A stretch of 64,000 nucleotides of DNA from Candidatus Coprenecus stercoripullorum (GTDB lineage Bacteria; Bacteroidota; Bacteroidia; Bacteroidales; UBA932): the NCBI GenBank assembly GCA_018715745.1, contig DVLA01000071.1:1-64000 (forward strand), read 5' to 3'. Below, piece after piece: positions 35,006-42,818 of the stretch; the first letter of the stretch is position 1, and each line of letters begins with the position of its first letter. The notes under the pieces were generated by a model. That model was not told the DNA's origin and ran no database searches. It saw only the letters and a list, made by a program, of their open reading frames with translations. A program made the translations under genes and the position numbers.

Positions 35006-35446
35006 ATGAAAAAATTAATGGTTATTGCGACAGCTTTTCTGTTCTTGGGACTTTCAACTGCCAGGGCCGACCAGGACATTCCCATTCAGGTAAGCCAGCT
35101 CCCGGTTGCTGCACAGGAGTTCATCAAACAGTATTTTCCGAATGAAAAAGTATCTTATGCCAAAGAAGAGCGCGACCTCATGGAGACAACGTACGAGGTT
35201 ATTTTTACCAACAGCACTAAGGTCGAGTTTTCCCGCAACGGGGACTGGAGGGAGGTAGACTGCAGATATTCACTGGTCCCTGCCGCACTTGTCCCTGCGG
35301 AGATTACATCCTACCTCAACGCCTCTTTCCCTGACATGTCTGTAGTATCCATTGAAAAGGGACGTTACGGATATGAGGTGAAGATTACCAACGGCCTTGA
35401 GATAACATTCGACTCCAAATTCAACGTTGTAGAGATAGACGATTGA
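35006..35446 (+). CDS. Small secreted PepSY-like (DUF2874) protein
   Basis: This 146-residue protein has a cleavable signal peptide (MKKLMVIATAFLFLGLSTARA) and no lipobox, so it is periplasmic or secreted. The mature part is one DUF2874-type unit made of two similar halves: QLPVAAQEFIKQYFPNEKVSYAKEE and ALVPAEITSYLNASFPDMSVVSIEK, each followed by strands ending in a VEFS/ITFD-N-x-D/K turn. It follows the three-unit lipoprotein but is separated by a terminator, with terminators on both sides, so it is transcribed alone. Function unknown. Confidence 0.85.
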   Translation: MKKLMVIATAFLFLGLSTARADQDIPIQVSQLPVAAQEFIKQYFPNEKVSYAKEERDLMETTYEVIFTNSTKVEFSRNGDWREVDCRYSLVPAALVPAEITSYLNASFPDMSVVSIEKGRYGYEVKITNGLEITFDSKFNVVEIDD

Positions 35447-35473
35447 TTTCAGGTACTTTAAGCACAATGAACC

Positions 35474-35503
35474 GGCCGGGCACAGTTTTTGTCCGGCCTT
35501 TTT
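35474..35503 (+). terminator. Intrinsic terminator after the small PepSY-like gene
   Basis: GGCCGGGCA and TGTCCGGCC form a stem with one mismatch around a 7-base loop, followed by a run of five Ts, 27 bases after the stop. Confidence 0.85.
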
Positions 35504-35555
35504 ATTGCAGTTGCCGGGAATCGGAAATTGCAGATACGGTTAAATTCAAATCGAT

Positions 35556-36038
35556 ATGTTGAAAACAGGTGACAAGGCCCCGTATTTCGAGGGGCATGAT
35601 CAGGATGGCAATCTTATAAAATTAAGCGATTTCGCCGGCCGTAAGCTGGTATTGTACTTCTATCCCAAGGACAATACGCCGGGATGTACCGCCGAGGCAT
35701 GCGATCTTCGGGACAATTACCGGAGATTCCTGGCGGAAGGATATTCGGTCGTCGGGGTAAGCAGGGACAGTGCGGCATCCCATAAGAAATTCGCTGCAAA
35801 ATATTCATTGCCTTTTCCCCTGATTTCTGATCCCGATCTGGCTGTCCTTAAGGCTTACGAGGCTTACGGCGAGAAAAAGATGTACGGGAAAACAGTAACG
35901 GGAACGCTCAGGAAGACATATGTCATAGATGCGGACGGGACTATTTTTGACATTATTTCCAAAGTAGATACAAAGGCGCATTCATCCCAGATACTTTCCG
36001 ATACAGCGGAAATAAATGCCGCGTCCGGCCGCAGGTAG
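35556..36038 (+). CDS. bcp: Thioredoxin-dependent peroxiredoxin (BCP/PrxQ type)
   Basis: A 160-residue cytoplasmic peroxidase that reduces hydroperoxides using thioredoxin. The peroxidatic Cys44 is in DNTPGCTAEAC and the resolving Cys49 is five residues later, as in PrxQ enzymes. FYPK, VVGVSRDS and the late arginine segment LRKTYVIDADG complete the family pattern. It is a single-gene unit with a terminator upstream and a strong hairpin downstream. Confidence 0.94.
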   Translation: MLKTGDKAPYFEGHDQDGNLIKLSDFAGRKLVLYFYPKDNTPGCTAEACDLRDNYRRFLAEGYSVVGVSRDSAASHKKFAAKYSLPFPLISDPDLAVLKAYEAYGEKKMYGKTVTGTLRKTYVIDADGTIFDIISKVDTKAHSSQILSDTAEINAASGRR

Positions 36039-36054
36039 AGACGCATGAAAACAA

Positions 36055-36096
36055 ATACGAACAGGCTTACAGGAATGCTCGTAAGCCTGTTCGTAT
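36055..36096. terminator. Bidirectional hairpin between bcp and tRNA-Ser
   Basis: A 16-base perfect inverted repeat (ATACGAACAGGCTTAC and complement, 10-base loop) lies between the convergent bcp and tRNA-Ser genes. It has no long T tract, but the position 16 bases after the bcp stop and 6 bases beyond the tRNA 3' end suggests a shared terminator or processing boundary. Confidence 0.65.
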
Positions 36097-36101
36097 TCTT
36101 G

Positions 36102-36188
36102 CGGTGAGGGGGGGATTCGAACCCCCGGTACCGTTTCCAGTACGGCAGTTTAGCAAACTGCTAGTTTCAGCCACTCACTCACCTCACC
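36102..36188 (-). tRNA. tRNA-Ser (anticodon GCT)
   Basis: The minus strand folds as an 87-base class II tRNA with acceptor GGTGAGG/CCTCACC, anticodon stem GCAGT/ACTGC around loop TTGCTAA (anticodon GCT), the long variable arm expected of tRNA-Ser (GTACTGGAAACGGTAC) and a T arm with TTCGAAT. Discriminator G; CCA is not encoded. Confidence 0.95.
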
Positions 36189-36201
36189 GGGTGCAGAGCC
36201 G

Positions 36202-36232
36202 CAAATTTATTACAAAAAGCGGTATCTGCAAA
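36202..36232 (-). promoter_or_regulatory. Promoter of tRNA-Ser
   Basis: On the minus strand TTTG (36229-36232), 19 bases, TAAATTTG (36202-36209) match the Bacteroidota promoter consensus. The predicted start is about 7 bases before the tRNA 5' end. It lies in the short gap after floA. Confidence 0.7.
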
Positions 36233-36240
36233 ATTTACTT

Positions 36241-37209
36241 TTATTGTACGGGCTTGGCGATGTTTTCGCGCATGTCGGTATCGGCCTGGATGTTCTTGAT
36301 CTTATAGTAGTCCATTATGCCGAGGTTGCCCGAGCGGAAAGCATCTGCCATGGCCAGGGGGATTTCTTTTTCGGCTTCGATTACTTTGGCCCTGGCTTCC
36401 TGGGCTTTGGCTTTCATTTCCTGTTCGAGGGCTACTGCCATGGCCCGCTTCTCTTCGGCCCTTGCCTGGGCTATGTTCTTGTCTGCGTTTGCCTGGTCTA
36501 TCTGGAGCACTGCCCCGATGTTTTTGCCTATGTCGATATCGGCTATGTCAATGGAAAGTATTTCAAAGGCGGTGCCGGCGTCCAACCCTTTTGCCAGTAC
36601 GACCTTCGAGATGGAATCGGGGTGCTCCAGCACTTCCTTGTGGGACTCGGCGGCCCCTATGCTTGATACGATGCCTTCTCCTACGCGCGCGAGTACCGTC
36701 TCCTCTCCGGCGCCTCCCACGAGCTGCTTAATGTTGGCACGGACGGTAACCCTTGCCTTTGCAATCAATTGGATGCCGTCTTTGGCAACTGCAGTTACGG
36801 GCGGCGTATTGATTACTTTCGGGTTCACCGACATCTGCACGGCTTCGAAAACGTCCCTTCCGGCCAGGTCTATGGCAGCGGCCATTTTAAAGTCAAGGTT
36901 GATATTGGCCTTGTCCGCCGAGATGAGCGCGTTGACTACATTCGGGACATTCCCTTTGGCCAGGTAATGGGCCTCGAGCGCATTGGCATCTAACTTGAGG
37001 CCGGCCTTGGTGCCTGTGACCATGGCCATCACGATCGTGCTCGGGGGAACTTTCCTCCATCTCATCAGTACCAGCTGGATAAGGGATATCTTGACTCCCG
37101 AAATGAGAGCCTGGAACCACAGGGTGACGGGAAAGAACCATAGCAGGATAATAAGGGCCACGATGGCGACCGCTATCCATATTAGCAGAACTGCGATTGA
37201 AGATGTCAT
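36241..37209 (-). CDS. floA: Flotillin-like protein FloA
   Basis: FloA-type proteins form assemblies in membrane microdomains and affect membrane fluidity and secretion. The 322-residue protein has an N-terminal hydrophobic hairpin (about residues 5-45), the SPFH-like domain with [18 protein letters not shown] and [22 protein letters not shown], and a coiled-coil rich in Ala and Glu ([21 protein letters not shown], about 240-290). It follows nfeD after 6 bases, the usual partner arrangement. Confidence 0.93.
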   Translation of the reverse strand: MTSSIAVLLIWIAVAIVALIILLWFFPVTLWFQALISGVKISLIQLVLMRWRKVPPSTIVMAMVTGTKAGLKLDANALEAHYLAKGNVPNVVNALISADKANINLDFKMAAAIDLAGRDVFEAVQMSVNPKVINTPPVTAVAKDGIQLIAKARVTVRANIKQLVGGAGEETVLARVGEGIVSSIGAAESHKEVLEHPDSISKVVLAKGLDAGTAFEILSIDIADIDIGKNIGAVLQIDQANADKNIAQARAEEKRAMAVALEQEMKAKAQEARAKVIEAEKEIPLAMADAFRSGNLGIMDYYKIKNIQADTDMRENIAKPVQ

Positions 37210-37215
37210 AAAAAA

Positions 37216-37677
37216 TTATTTTGATTTTACGTAAATGCGGTTTGATTCGGTGGAGATTACCTCTACCGGTGTGTTTTCATCGATTATTCCGTTTTCGGCC
37301 GAGGCTTCGACTATATGGCCGTTTATCAGTACTTTGCCCATTGGGTTAAGTCTTGTTACAGTTACACCGCCGCATCCGGCGACAATGCCCTTGTCTTCCG
37401 GATTGCTGTCTGTCCTGCTGTCTATCTGTGCGGTCAGGGCTACCTTGTCCCAGGTTTTGCCCCGCATGGACAGCAGAATAGCCGCAAGAGTGACAATTAT
37501 GTTGACGGCAATCGTTATTATGCCGCCTGTCTGGCCGAATCTGTCGAAAGCGAAAAAACATGAGGCCGTTACCGACGCCAGGCCCAGCAGTCCGGTAATA
37601 AAAAAACCTGGAATAAGCAGGATTTCGGCGATTATGAGGAGTATTCCAATAATAGAAAGACTTATGACAAGTGCCAT
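37216..37677 (-). CDS. NfeD-like membrane protein
   Basis: A 153-residue NfeD family protein with three or four N-terminal membrane segments (about residues 5-70) and a C-terminal soluble OB-fold domain (LNPMGKVLINGHIVEASAENG...NTPVEVIS). Short NfeD proteins are encoded with flotillin-like proteins and are thought to aid their membrane placement. It sits 4 bases after the PD40-SPOR gene and 6 bases before floA, so the three form one minus-strand operon. Confidence 0.92.
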   Translation of the reverse strand: MALVISLSIIGILLIIAEILLIPGFFITGLLGLASVTASCFFAFDRFGQTGGIITIAVNIIVTLAAILLSMRGKTWDKVALTAQIDSRTDSNPEDKGIVAGCGGVTVTRLNPMGKVLINGHIVEASAENGIIDENTPVEVISTESNRIYVKSK

Positions 37678-37681
37678 TGGT

Positions 37682-39490
37682 TTATAACTTTATGCTTTGA
37701 ACCGAGACATTTTCCACATTCATCCCCCTGAGCAGTTCCGCTGCGTTTTCCGCTGTTCTCTTTTCGGGGAACGGGCCTATTATGCAGGCCGGGCCGTCAC
37801 CGGTAAGGATCTCTGTTATGTCCTTGTCACCGTATGCGCTTCTTACGGCTTCAATGGCCTGTTCCGGCAGGCCGTCGCTGTAGCCGTAGACAGTGACGTT
37901 GTAGGAGTATTCGGCCGGCTTGTTTTCCAGGGCCCTGGCCGTTTTGACGGATATGCTTTCCCCGTTTTCGTAGGCGATGATGAATGCCTTGGGGAATCCT
38001 TTTGCCCTTACGCCTTTGAGGTTCGAGGATGCCTGGCTGTATGTCCTGTAGGCTCCTACCGCATGCAGATAGTTTCCTGACGGCTGCTTCGTGACATATA
38101 CCGGAACGAGGCCGTTCAGTTTTTCTTCTTCCGCCGGGGAGGAAAGTACCGCTATCTGTATCTGGTATACCAGCCCGTCGGGGATGCCGTCAGTTATTAT
38201 GGATTTTACTTCGGGCAACTCTATGGCCATGTTCGGAATGATTCCGGCCTTGTGTTTTACGAACCTGTAGGGGGCCGTTGGTCTGACTGTCTCTGCATAG
38301 TCTTCTTCTTCCGGAATCTGCGGTATGATACCGTTCTTCAGGAACTCCATTTCCATATCTGCGGCGGCCTTGCCGGCCGAGTCGAGCTGTTTCTTTATGA
38401 CAAAAGACTCCTTTTCGATATCTGCAATCATTTCGGCAAGAAATTCCCGGTCCGCCCCGGATGCCCCTGCGTAAATTTCCCGGCTTTCCCTCAATTTGTC
38501 CAGTTTTGCGGAATAGTCGTCCCTAAGTATGTTTATTCTGTTTATTACAGCTGAATATTCGCCGTACCTCCCGTCTTTTTCCGCATTATCGCCTTCCGGA
38601 CGCTTGCGTCCGGCCCCGTCCGGCCTGCCGGGCTCCAGCATGGCGGCGGTGCGGGCCTGCGATGCACTTTCTATTTTTCTCTTTATAGGGGAAGTCATTG
38701 ATACCGTGATGTATATCCCGACTGAATCGGGGCGGCCGGCCCTGTCGGAGGCTATGATTGTATATTTCCCGTCGGGCGTATTGAAATAGAGCAGGTCGTT
38801 GCTTGTAGAGGAGTAAGGGAAACCGAGGTTTTCCGGTTCTCCCCAGTCCTGCAGCCCGTCGTCCCACCTGCTGGCGTAAAGGTCGTATCCTCCCATGCCC
38901 GCCATTGCATCCGAAGCGAAATACAATGTTTTTCCCTCCCTGTCAAGGAACGGGAAAATTTCATTGCCGTATGAGGAAATCCTTCCTGACACCGGTTCCG
39001 GGGAAGTCCATAGTGTATCGTTGATACGGTATGACTGCAATATTTTCCAGCGCCCTGAGGAATCGGGTGCGGAAAATATCGCCCTGTCCGAGTTTTTCGG
39101 GAAATATATCGCGGAATAGAATTTTCCGGGAGCGGCCTTGACGAGCGGGTTCGGGATCGGAAGCCACGAACCGTCCGCAATGCCGTCGACCCACAGATAA
39201 AAATCCTCTATACTTACCTGCTTTGATGCTATGGTCTTAGGAGTTGCCGCATATCTCATCAGGTTCGCCCCGTTTTCACATTCCGTGACGCTTTTCTCGA
39301 TGTACGGTACGGCAAGGGAGTCCGCCGTTGAGTCCATTGCCGACAAATACATGTCTATTGCCGCCTCGAACTCATAATTCTTGTGGAGGGAGGCAGCTTC
39401 TGACAGTCTGTCCTTTTCCTGCCCGCAGGCTGCGTACGCGGACAGGATGAAAGCGATCGGCATGAAAAACCGTTTGATAAAACCAACCAT
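37682..39490 (-). CDS. PD40 beta-propeller protein with C-terminal SPOR repeats
   Basis: The 602-residue protein has an N-terminal signal sequence (to about residue 23), a TPR-like segment (LSEAASLHKNYEFEAAIDMYLSAMD), PD40/WD40-like propeller blades (AIFSAPDSSGRWKI, LYFASDAMAGMGGYDLYAS, YTIIASDRAG) and a charged coiled linker at about 300-380. At the C terminus are two SPOR-like units (VYQIQIAVLSSPA...VGAYRTYSQASSNLKGVRAKG, then a second after about residue 520). SPOR domains bind denuded peptidoglycan, so this is a periplasmic or outer-membrane-associated wall-binding protein, comparable in plan to type IX-associated PorE-like proteins but lacking an OmpA domain. It leads the nfeD-floA operon. 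Confidence 0.8.
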   Translation of the reverse strand: MVGFIKRFFMPIAFILSAYAACGQEKDRLSEAASLHKNYEFEAAIDMYLSAMDSTADSLAVPYIEKSVTECENGANLMRYAATPKTIASKQVSIEDFYLWVDGIADGSWLPIPNPLVKAAPGKFYSAIYFPKNSDRAIFSAPDSSGRWKILQSYRINDTLWTSPEPVSGRISSYGNEIFPFLDREGKTLYFASDAMAGMGGYDLYASRWDDGLQDWGEPENLGFPYSSTSNDLLYFNTPDGKYTIIASDRAGRPDSVGIYITVSMTSPIKRKIESASQARTAAMLEPGRPDGAGRKRPEGDNAEKDGRYGEYSAVINRINILRDDYSAKLDKLRESREIYAGASGADREFLAEMIADIEKESFVIKKQLDSAGKAAADMEMEFLKNGIIPQIPEEEDYAETVRPTAPYRFVKHKAGIIPNMAIELPEVKSIITDGIPDGLVYQIQIAVLSSPAEEEKLNGLVPVYVTKQPSGNYLHAVGAYRTYSQASSNLKGVRAKGFPKAFIIAYENGESISVKTARALENKPAEYSYNVTVYGYSDGLPEQAIEAVRSAYGDKDITEILTGDGPACIIGPFPEKRTAENAAELLRGMNVENVSVQSIKL

Positions 39491-39510
39491 GCGGCCCTGT
39501 TTCTATCCAA

Positions 39511-39518
39511 CAAAATTA
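39511..39518 (-). promoter_or_regulatory. -7 box for the PD40-SPOR/nfeD/floA operon
   Basis: TAATTTTG on the minus strand fits TAnnTTTG, 20 bases before the ATG at 39490. The -33 element is not evident. Confidence 0.4.
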
Positions 39519-39548
39519 CTAATTACTTTATAAATTGGAAAAAAATAG

Positions 39549-39556
39549 TACTTTTG
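39549..39556 (+). promoter_or_regulatory. -7 box for secDF
   Basis: TACTTTTG fits TAnnTTTG and lies 38 bases before the secDF ATG, divergent from the box of the neighbouring operon. Confidence 0.45.
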
Positions 39557-39594
39557 TACCCTTATTTTAAGCAAATATTAAAACAGGTTAGAAT

Positions 39595-42500
39595 ATGCAA
39601 AGTAAAGGAGCCATCACTTTTGTGGCAATTTTAATCGCGCTTGCCTGCCTCTATCAGCTTTCATTCACGGCAGTTACCCGCATACAGGAGAACAAGGCCG
39701 TAAAATACGCTGAGGCGGCGGTCGAGGCGGAACAGCAAAAAGCATCTTTTGCAGATGTTGACGTGCAGGATAGGGCATATTTTCTTGATTCTGTAAGAAA
39801 AGACAGGAACAGGTATTATATCGACTCGATCAGTGCGGAAAAAGTTTATCTGGGTTACACTTTCAAGGAAGTAAAGGAAAAGGAGATCAATCTCGGCCTT
39901 GACCTCAAGGGAGGTATGAACGTCATGTTGCAAGTCGAGCTTTCCGACCTTATAAGGGCGCTTTCGGACTACAATCCTTCTCCGGAACTTGCCAAGGCGC
40001 TGGAGCTGGCCAAGCAGAGAGAGGCGCAGACCCGCTCGGATTTCATAACCCTTTTCGAGGAAGCATGGAACGAGGTGGCTCCGAACCAGAGGCTGTCGCA
40101 GATTTTCGGTACGTTCGAAATGCGCGAGAAAATCAGGCCTGAAAGCACCAATGAGGAGGTGATATCCGTTATAAGGCAGGAGGCCGAGAGCGCCATATCG
40201 AACTCTTTCAACGTGCTCCGCAACCGTATCGACAGATTCGGGGTTACTTCGCCGAATATCCAGAGACTCGGCAATTCGGGCCGTATCCTCGTTGAACTTC
40301 CCGGTGTAAAGGAACCTGAAAGGGTGCGCAAGCTGCTTCAGGGAACGGCATCCCTCGAGTTCTGGACAACCTATGAGAATCCCGAGGTCATAATGAACCT
40401 TGAGGAAGCCAACAGGGTGATAAGGGACATCATCTCGGATGAGGAACAGGCCGCCCCTGCCGTTGCCGAAGAAACTGCCGTCAATGCCGGGGAGTCTTCC
40501 CAGAATGAGATGGACGCCCTCGTAGCGCAGATTACGAGCCAGCAGGACAGCATGTCGGCGGCCAGCATGGAGAGCCTGAAAAACAACCCTCTGTTCGCCC
40601 TCCTTGCTCCGTCTTACTATAACGGACAGGCCCTTCCCGGACCGGTAATCGGAATGGCCCATTACAAGGATACCGCTCAGATTAATCTTTGGCTGAACCA
40701 TCCTCAGGTGCGTGCCGTCCTGCCGGCCGACATGACACCGATGTGGACGGTCAAGCCTTCACAGCAGAACGATTCATATTATGAACTCATAGCGATAAGG
40801 ACAAATACCCGTGACGGCAAGGCTCCCCTTGACGGCGGTGTGGTGACTGACGCCAGGATGGCGTACGGCCAGACGGGCCAACCGGAGGTCGATATGACCA
40901 TGAATGCCGAAGGGGCCCGTACATGGGCACGCCTGACAGCCGACAATATCGGCAAGAGCATTGCCATAGTACTTGACGGGATGGTATATTCCTTCCCCCG
41001 CGTAAATACTGAAATCACGGGCGGAAGTTCGGTTATTTCCGGAAACTTTACCATCGAGGAGGCGGAGGACCTTGCCAACGTGCTCAAGTCCGGTAAACTT
41101 CCCGCCCCGGCGACAATTGTCCAGGAACAGGTTGTAGGTCCGTCCCTCGGCAGCGAGTCCATCAGGGCGGGAATGCTTTCGTTCTTCGTCGCTTTCCTCC
41201 TTGTCCTGGTGTACATGCTCTTCTTCTATAAGGGTGCGGGTTTAGCGGCCGATGCGGCTTTGCTCTGCAACGTGCTCTTCCTTTTCGGCGCGCTGGCTTC
41301 ATTCGGGGCAGTGCTGACATTGCCCGGTATAGCCGGTCTTGTCCTTACCCTCGGTATGGCCGTCGATGCCAATGTGCTTATATATGAACGTATCAAGGAG
41401 GAGCTTAAGGCAGGCAAGGCATTGAGGCTTGCGGTTGCCGACGGATACAGGAATGCGTATTCGGCAATCATAGACGGTAACCTGACGACACTTATCACCG
41501 GTTTCGTGCTCTTCTTCTTCGGCTCCGGCCCGGTACAGGGATTTGCCACCACTCTGGTTGTAGGTATCATTACATCAATGCTTACCTCCATCTTCATATC
41601 CCGTCTGATATTCGAGAGCCGCCTGTCAAGGAACAAGAGCATCTCATTCTACAACAAGTTCACCAAGAACTTTATGGAGAATGTCCATATCGATTTCGTG
41701 AAAATACGCAAATACGCCTATGTCATTTCCATAGTCATTATAGCCGGATGTCTGGTCTCCATATTCGTGAAAGGATTTACGTACGGTGTCGACTTCACGG
41801 GCGGACGTACGTATGTCGTAAGGTTTGACAACGATGTCCAGCCTGAGGAGATAAGGGCGGCCATGATAGAAGAGTTTGAAGAAGCCGTCGAAGTCAAGCA
41901 GTTCGGTGGCGGCAGCCAGATGAAGATAACCACGACCTACCTTATCGAGGACAACTCCACCGCTTCGGACAGCGTGGTGGACGGCAAGATGTACAATGCC
42001 TTGAAAGGCTTCTACGACGAGCCTATAACCTACAGCGAATTTACTTCTACTCTCGAGAATCCGAACGGTATCATATCTTCCGACAAGGTAGGGCCTACCA
42101 TTGCAAATGACATGAAACGCAACGCCCTGATAGCAGTAGCCATTTCCCTCTTTGCGATATTCCTCTATATTGCCCTGAGGTTCAAAGGCTGGATATGGGG
42201 TCTCGGAGGGGTTATCTCCACGGCGCATGACGCGATTGTAACGGTGGGCTTCTTCTCCATATTTACAGGGATACTACCGTTCACCCTCGACGTAGACCAG
42301 ACATTCATAGCGGCGGTGCTTACCATCATAGGGTATTCGATAAATGACAACGTGGTCATATTCGACAGAATCCGCGAGTACAGGACGCTGTACCCCAAAC
42401 GCGGCTTCTATGAAAACATCAATGAAGGTATCAACAGCACCCTGGCCCGTACGATAAATACGGCCGGCACGACACTCGTCGTCATGCTTGCTATAGCGAT

Positions 42501-42651
42501 TTTCGGAGGGGAAGTCATAAGGGGTTTTGCCGTAGCCATCATAGTAGGTCTTGTGGCGGGAACCTATTCACCTCTGTTTGTCGGTACGCCGATTATGTAC
42601 GATATCGACAAGTGGAATGCCAAGAGAAAGGCAAAGGCGCTGAAGAAATAG
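39595..42651 (+). CDS. secDF: Fused protein translocase subunit SecDF
   Basis: SecDF uses the proton gradient to pull exported proteins through SecYEG. The 1018-residue protein joins SecD (about 1-650) and SecF (about 690-1018), as usual in Bacteroidota. SecD shows GLDLKGGMNVMLQV, an FGVTSPNIQRLGNSGRILVELPG P1 region, and TLGMAVDANVLIYERIKEEL; SecF shows GVDFTGGRTYVVRF and TIIGYSINDNVVIFDRIRE, each with six membrane helices. An Ala/Glu-rich insertion (about 275-310) in the periplasmic part is a local addition. It is monocistronic with a terminator after the stop. Confidence 0.95.
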   Translation: MQSKGAITFVAILIALACLYQLSFTAVTRIQENKAVKYAEAAVEAEQQKASFADVDVQDRAYFLDSVRKDRNRYYIDSISAEKVYLGYTFKEVKEKEINLGLDLKGGMNVMLQVELSDLIRALSDYNPSPELAKALELAKQREAQTRSDFITLFEEAWNEVAPNQRLSQIFGTFEMREKIRPESTNEEVISVIRQEAESAISNSFNVLRNRIDRFGVTSPNIQRLGNSGRILVELPGVKEPERVRKLLQGTASLEFWTTYENPEVIMNLEEANRVIRDIISDEEQAAPAVAEETAVNAGESSQNEMDALVAQITSQQDSMSAASMESLKNNPLFALLAPSYYNGQALPGPVIGMAHYKDTAQINLWLNHPQVRAVLPADMTPMWTVKPSQQNDSYYELIAIRTNTRDGKAPLDGGVVTDARMAYGQTGQPEVDMTMNAEGARTWARLTADNIGKSIAIVLDGMVYSFPRVNTEITGGSSVISGNFTIEEAEDLANVLKSGKLPAPATIVQEQVVGPSLGSESIRAGMLSFFVAFLLVLVYMLFFYKGAGLAADAALLCNVLFLFGALASFGAVLTLPGIAGLVLTLGMAVDANVLIYERIKEELKAGKALRLAVADGYRNAYSAIIDGNLTTLITGFVLFFFGSGPVQGFATTLVVGIITSMLTSIFISRLIFESRLSRNKSISFYNKFTKNFMENVHIDFVKIRKYAYVISIVIIAGCLVSIFVKGFTYGVDFTGGRTYVVRFDNDVQPEEIRAAMIEEFEEAVEVKQFGGGSQMKITTTYLIEDNSTASDSVVDGKMYNALKGFYDEPITYSEFTSTLENPNGIISSDKVGPTIANDMKRNALIAVAISLFAIFLYIALRFKGWIWGLGGVISTAHDAIVTVGFFSIFTGILPFTLDVDQTFIAAVLTIIGYSINDNVVIFDRIREYRTLYPKRGFYENINEGINSTLARTINTAGTTLVVMLAIAIFGGEVIRGFAVAIIVGLVAGTYSPLFVGTPIMYDIDKWNAKRKAKALKK

Positions 42652-42675
42652 CGTAGTGCCTGTGTGCAACCGATG

Positions 42676-42707
42676 AAGGGGAGGCGGATAACCGTTTCCC
42701 CTTTTTT
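42676..42707 (+). terminator. Intrinsic terminator after secDF
   Basis: AAGGGGAGGCGG and CCGTTTCCCCTT form a stem with two GU pairs around a 4-base loop, followed by a T run, 24 bases after the secDF stop. Confidence 0.82.
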
Positions 42708-42710
42708 CGT

Positions 42711-42785
42711 CTTCGCCGCATATACTTGTGCGCCTCGGCATGAGCAAATAAATTTGCTCTGCACTCGGCTTGTACGTATATTTGC
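42711..42785 (-). repeat. Palindromic promoter-bearing repeat, copy C
   Basis: A 75-base copy in the opposite orientation to A and B. It has the arms CTTCGCCGCATATACTTGTG and CTCGGCTTGTACGTATATTTGC and the perfect core GAGCAAAT-AA-ATTTGCTC. Both halves again hold TTTG-N20-TATAtnnG promoters facing outward. It lies directly after the secDF terminator and upstream of a surface lipoprotein gene. Confidence 0.8.
42753..42784 (+). promoter_or_regulatory. Promoter of the fimbrillin-like lipoprotein gene within repeat C
   Basis: TTTG (42753-42756), 20 bases, TATATTTG (42777-42784) make a consensus Bacteroidota promoter. The predicted start is near 42791, giving a leader of about 28 bases. Confidence 0.75.
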
Positions 42786-42818
42786 ATATCAAATTTTCCG
42801 TGTTACCGTTTAAATATT

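Noticed and set aside
39661-40701. 346-residue frame antisense to secDF
   Set aside because: Shadow of secDF with no protein-like signatures.
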